Shown: one piece after another, positions 6,496 through 9,034 of the stretch
How the letters are laid out: every line of letters starts with the position of its first letter
How positions within the stretch are numbered: the stretch's first letter is position 1
Assembly: GCA_913776795.1 (NCBI GenBank)
Contig: CAJYRH010000426.1
Location: forward strand, 1 to 9,034
Direction: 5' to 3'
DNA from: an uncultured Pseudorhodoferax sp.
Lineage (GTDB): Bacteria; Pseudomonadota; Gammaproteobacteria; Burkholderiales; Burkholderiaceae
DNA length: 9,034 nucleotides
Translations under genes and position numbers: made by a program
Notes under the pieces: generated by a model
What the model was told of the DNA's origin: nothing
Database searches by the model: none
Seen by the model: only the letters and a program-made list of their open reading frames with translations

Positions 6496-7839
6496 TTACC
6501 GGGCGCTGGCCTGCTGGACTGTGCCGGCCGTTGCCAGCTGCTGGCGCATGACTGAGGCCTGGCGCTCGAATGCGGCCTTGGCCGCGGCCGAGACGGTACC
6601 GGCCTGGGCCTGCCGGGCCATGACCATCGGGTCCTGGTGCTCGCCGTTCACGCGGAACTCGAAGTGCAGGTGCGGACCGGTGGCCCAACCCGTCGCGCCG
6701 ACAGCGCCGATGTGCTCGCCCTGCTCCACGCGGTCACCCTTCTTGACGAGGATGCGCGAGAGGTGGGCGTAGACCGTCACCATGTCGTTGCGGTGCTTGA
6801 CGTAGATGACGTTGCCGAAGCCATTCTGCACCCCGGCGAACTCGACCACGCCATCACCCACGGTGCGCACGGCGGTGCCGGTGGGCGCGCCGTAGTCCAC
6901 GCCCAGGTGGGCGCGCCATTCCTTGAGGATGGGGTGAAAGCGGTTGGCGAACCCGCTGGTCACGCGCGAGAACTCCATCGGCGACGCCAGGAAGGCGCGG
7001 CGCAGGCTCTGCCCGTCCAGTCCATAGTAGCCACCCTTCTGGCCCGGCTCCTGGAACCACATCGACTGGAACACCTTGCCGTTGTTGGCGAACTCGGCGC
7101 TGAGCACGCGGCCAGGGCGCAGCACCTCGCCATCGGCTTCCAGCGTCTCGTAGACGACGGAGAAGCGGTCGCCCCGGCGCAGTGCGCTGCGGAAGTCGAT
7201 GTCGCCCGAGAACATTTCGGCGATCTGCGAGGCCACCGATTCCGGCAGGCCCGCGTCGTCGGTGGCGGCGAACAGCGAGGAGGTGATCACGCCGCTGGCC
7301 AGCTGGCTGCCGGCCGTGAGCGGCGCCTGCTCCACACGCGAGGTGAAGCCCTGCGGCGTGCGCTCGACCACGAGCCGCTGGAACACGGTGGCGTCGGCGC
7401 TGGCGATCCAGCGCATGCTCAGGCGTTGCAGGCTGTGGTCGTCGCCGGCCTCTGCCGTGACCAGCCGGCCCGCCCGGCCCAGCAGCGTCTGGCGCACACG
7501 GGCATCGCGGCTCAGGTAGGCGACGGCGGCCGTGTCGGCGATGCCCAGGCGGTCCAGCAGCGAACGCGCGGTGTCGCTGGAGCGCGTGGTCTCGGTGCGG
7601 TAGAGGTTGAAGCGGTGCAGGTCCAGCGCCTCGATCTGGGCGTCCAGCGCCAGCGGCGTCACGCTTTGCGTGAGCTGGCGCACCGGCATGTCGGCCACAT
7701 CGGGACCCAGGGAGGCAACGGCAAAGGCACCACCGCCACCGCACAGCAGCACGGCCGCCAGCAAGGCAGTGAGGCGTTTCGGGTGGCGCTGCAACAGATG
7801 CACAACGGAATCGAGAACGGTGGCCAGCCCGTTGGTCAA
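6496..7839 (-). CDS. M23 (LytM/MepM-like) peptidoglycan endopeptidase, membrane anchored
   Basis: This 447-residue enzyme should cleave peptide cross-links of peptidoglycan in the periplasm. A basic N-terminus (RHPKR, 18-22) precedes a hydrophobic segment (about 23-45) that anchors or exports it. A middle region (about 180-280, SSLFAATDDAGLPESVASQIAEMFSG onward) resembles the OapA/Csd3-type module of MepM-like enzymes. The LytM domain holds HLGVDYGAP (zinc ligands His311, Asp315), YAHLS (His359) and GPHLHFEF (His390 catalytic, His392 zinc ligand), so the site looks intact and active. The start is a TTG with GAGGA 7 nt upstream; the frame stays open into antisense tyrS, but that extension is not protein-like. 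It is divergent from tyrS and followed by anmK. Confidence 0.93.
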   Translation of the reverse strand: MTNGLATVLDSVVHLLQRHPKRLTALLAAVLLCGGGGAFAVASLGPDVADMPVRQLTQSVTPLALDAQIEALDLHRFNLYRTETTRSSDTARSLLDRLGIADTAAVAYLSRDARVRQTLLGRAGRLVTAEAGDDHSLQRLSMRWIASADATVFQRLVVERTPQGFTSRVEQAPLTAGSQLASGVITSSLFAATDDAGLPESVASQIAEMFSGDIDFRSALRRGDRFSVVYETLEADGEVLRPGRVLSAEFANNGKVFQSMWFQEPGQKGGYYGLDGQSLRRAFLASPMEFSRVTSGFANRFHPILKEWRAHLGVDYGAPTGTAVRTVGDGVVEFAGVQNGFGNVIYVKHRNDMVTVYAHLSRILVKKGDRVEQGEHIGAVGATGWATGPHLHFEFRVNGEHQDPMVMARQAQAGTVSAAAKAAFERQASVMRQQLATAGTVQQASAR

Positions 7840-7846
7840 AAGCTTG

Positions 7847-7851
7847 TCCTC
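7847..7851 (-). promoter_or_regulatory. Ribosome binding site deciding the TTG start of the M23 gene
   Basis: GAGGA lies 7 nt before the TTG at 7839. No in-frame ATG occurs near a plausible N-terminus, and the next upstream frame is antisense to tyrS, so this site is the main reason for choosing TTG. Confidence 0.65.
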
Positions 7852-7873
7852 TGCATGAAGGAAGAAACGGATA

Positions 7874-7913
7874 CGAACCCGCCAATGGCGGATTGCAGGA
7901 GGTCGGGTTTTCG
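7874..7913 (-). other. Potential hairpin structure in the M23 mRNA leader
   Basis: The predicted leader of the M23 transcript is about 108 nt. It holds two stems that share bases and so exclude each other: AACCCG (7876-7881) with CGGGTT (7904-7909), and CCGCC (7879-7883) with GGCGG (7887-7891, 3-nt loop). Between them the mRNA carries CCTCCT, part of which could pair with the GAGG of the ribosome binding site. I see no match to a known riboswitch class; this may be chance pairing in GC-rich DNA. Confidence 0.25.
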
Positions 7914-7933
7914 TCTTACAGCGCAACCTAGAA

Positions 7934-7962
7934 TTGCGGCTAAAAACCGGGCGCAGTATAGC
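7934..7962 (+). promoter_or_regulatory. Sigma-70-type promoter of tyrS
   Basis: TTGCGG (7934-7939), a 17-nt spacer and TATAGC (7957-7962) form the promoter. The start point would be near 7969, giving a short leader of about 28 nt. No T-box or other tRNA-sensing leader fits in that length, so tyrS is probably not controlled by attenuation here. Confidence 0.6.
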
Positions 7963-7983
7963 GACGTCACCCGGCCGCAACAA
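7955..7983 (-). promoter_or_regulatory. Sigma-70-type promoter of the M23-anmK unit
   Basis: On the minus strand, TTGTTG (7978-7983), a 17-nt spacer and TATACT (7955-7960) fit the housekeeping consensus, with 5 of 6 matches in the -10. The start point would be near 7948, leaving a leader of roughly 108 nt. Its -10 overlaps the tyrS -10 on the other strand. Confidence 0.65.
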
Positions 7984-7996
7984 ATGGATAACCCTA

Positions 7997-9034
7997 ATGG
8001 ACACGACTGTAGACAATTCAAATGTTGCACCTGAAAAGTTGAGCGATCGTGTACAACAGGCCCTGGCGGTGACTCTGCGCGGTTGCGACGAACTCATCCC
8101 CCAGGCCGATTGGGTCAAAAAACTGCAGAAGGCCGAAGCCAGCGGCCAGCCGCTGCGCGTCAAGCTGGGCCTGGACCCGACCGCGCCGGACATCCACATC
8201 GGCCACACCGTGGTGCTGAACAAGATGCGCCAGCTGCAGGACCTGGGCCACACGGTGATCTTCTTGATCGGCGACTTCACGACCACGATCGGCGACCCCT
8301 CCGGGCGCAACAGCACCCGCCCGCCGCTCACGCGCGAGCAGATCGAGGCCAACGCCCAGACCTACTACAAACAGGCCAGCCTCGTGCTGGACCCGGCCAG
8401 GACCGAGATCCGCTACAACAGCGAGTGGAGCGACCCGTTGGGCACCCGCGGACTGATTCAGCTGGCGGCCAAGTACACGGTGGCCCGCATGATGGAGCGC
8501 AACGACTTCCACGACCGCTTCCACGCCGGCACGCCGATCAGCGTGCACGAGTTCCTCTATCCCCTGATGCAGGGCTACGACTCGGTGGCGCTCAAGGCCG
8601 ACCTGGAACTGGGCGGCACCGACCAGAAGTTCAACCTGCTCATGGGCCGCCACCTGCAGGCCGAGTACGGGCAGGAGCCGCAGTGCATCCTGACCATGCC
8701 GCTGCTCGAAGGGCTGGACGGCGTGGAGAAGATGTCCAAGAGCAAGAACAACTACATCGGCATCTCCGAAGAACCCAACACCATGTTCGCCAAGGTGCTG
8801 TCGATCAGCGACGTGCTGATGTGGCGCTGGTACACGCTGCTGTCGTTCAGGAGCGAGGCCGAGATCGCCGCGCTCAAGGCCGGGGTGGAAGGCGGCCGCA
8901 ATCCCAAGGACGCCAAGGTGATGCTGGCCAAGGAGATCACCGCGCGCTTTCACAGCGCGGCGGCGGCCGAGGCGGCGGAGCAGGACTTCCAGAACCGCGC
9001 CCGCGGCGGCGTGCCCGACGAAGTGCCCGAGGTG
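7997..9034 (+). CDS. tyrS: Tyrosyl-tRNA synthetase (C-terminus cut by window edge)
   Basis: This cytoplasmic class I synthetase charges tRNA-Tyr with tyrosine. The visible part is 346 residues of an expected 400-410; the missing end should carry the S4 RNA-binding domain. The Rossmann-fold signature HIGH is at 67-70 ([13 protein letters not shown]) and KMSKS at 245-249 ([11 protein letters not shown]). Other conserved tracts are [32 protein letters not shown] and [13 protein letters not shown]. This sequence type, with KMSKS in [10 protein letters not shown], is the TyrZ-like branch common in proteobacteria. The frame stays open to the last base. The chosen ATG has only a weak GGA-type ribosome binding site; another ATG 13 nt upstream is out of frame. 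It is transcribed divergently from the M23 gene. Confidence 0.97.
   Translation, partial: MDTTVDNSNVAPEKLSDRVQQALAVTLRGCDELIPQADWVKKLQKAEASGQPLRVKLGLDPTAPDIHIGHTVVLNKMRQLQDLGHTVIFLIGDFTTTIGDPSGRNSTRPPLTREQIEANAQTYYKQASLVLDPARTEIRYNSEWSDPLGTRGLIQLAAKYTVARMMERNDFHDRFHAGTPISVHEFLYPLMQGYDSVALKADLELGGTDQKFNLLMGRHLQAEYGQEPQCILTMPLLEGLDGVEKMSKSKNNYIGISEEPNTMFAKVLSISDVLMWRWYTLLSFRSEAEIAALKAGVEGGRNPKDAKVMLAKEITARFHSAAAAEAAEQDFQNRARGGVPDEVPEV

Noticed and set aside
6637..8034. Rightward 465-codon open frame through the M23 gene into the tyrS start
   Set aside because: Antisense to a protein with an intact LytM active site; it also runs out of frame through the tyrS start.
7840..8352. N-terminal extension of the M23 frame into tyrS
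   Set aside because: It lies beyond a good TTG start with a ribosome binding site, crosses the M23 promoter itself, and translates antisense tyrS.
8018..8953. Leftward 311-codon open frame antisense to tyrS
   Set aside because: The + strand encodes tyrosyl-tRNA synthetase with HIGH and KMSKS motifs over the same bases.

Overview
The window looks like chromosomal DNA from a high-GC betaproteobacterium, most likely order Burkholderiales (Comamonadaceae-like). This is inferred from the strong G/C bias at third codon positions, the tyrosyl-tRNA synthetase sequence type, and the tyrS / M23 endopeptidase / anmK order, which I recall as common in proteobacteria. No taxonomic search was possible. 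I see no insertion sequence, phage gene, tRNA, rRNA or CRISPR.

Right end (7840-9034): tyrS runs rightward off the window edge. A divergent intergenic region of about 157 bp separates it from a leftward gene for an inner-membrane-anchored M23 (LytM/MepM-like) peptidoglycan endopeptidase. The two apparent promoters share the same TATA core on opposite strands.

Middle (5341-7839): the M23 gene is followed after 11 nt by anmK (anhydro-N-acetylmuramic acid kinase, cell-wall recycling). A clear rho-independent terminator follows directly after anmK.

Centre (2934-5340): a separate leftward unit holds a possible 15-codon leader ORF with a strong ribosome binding site, a possible 51-residue single-pass membrane protein, and two tandem paralogous serine hydrolases of the class A beta-lactamase / penicillin-interacting fold. 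Both hydrolases have signal peptides, keep the SxxK, SDN and KTG motifs at identical spacing, and lack a recognisable class A omega-loop glutamate. Their reading frames overlap by 56 nt. With the M23 enzyme and AnmK, this gives about 5 kb of cell-wall genes on one strand.

Left (1-2933): a TetR-family regulator, an acyl-CoA dehydrogenase of the long (about 600-residue) type and a DUF2147 secreted protein (cut by the window edge) form a tightly packed leftward operon. The TetR stop codon region contains the dehydrogenase ribosome binding site, and the dehydrogenase stop overlaps the DUF2147 start as ATGA. An imperfect 20-bp palindrome just upstream of tetR is a candidate autoregulatory operator.

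Nothing here is clearly a new system. The most unusual parts are the tandem hydrolase pair with its small upstream ORFs, and the shared-core bidirectional promoter.
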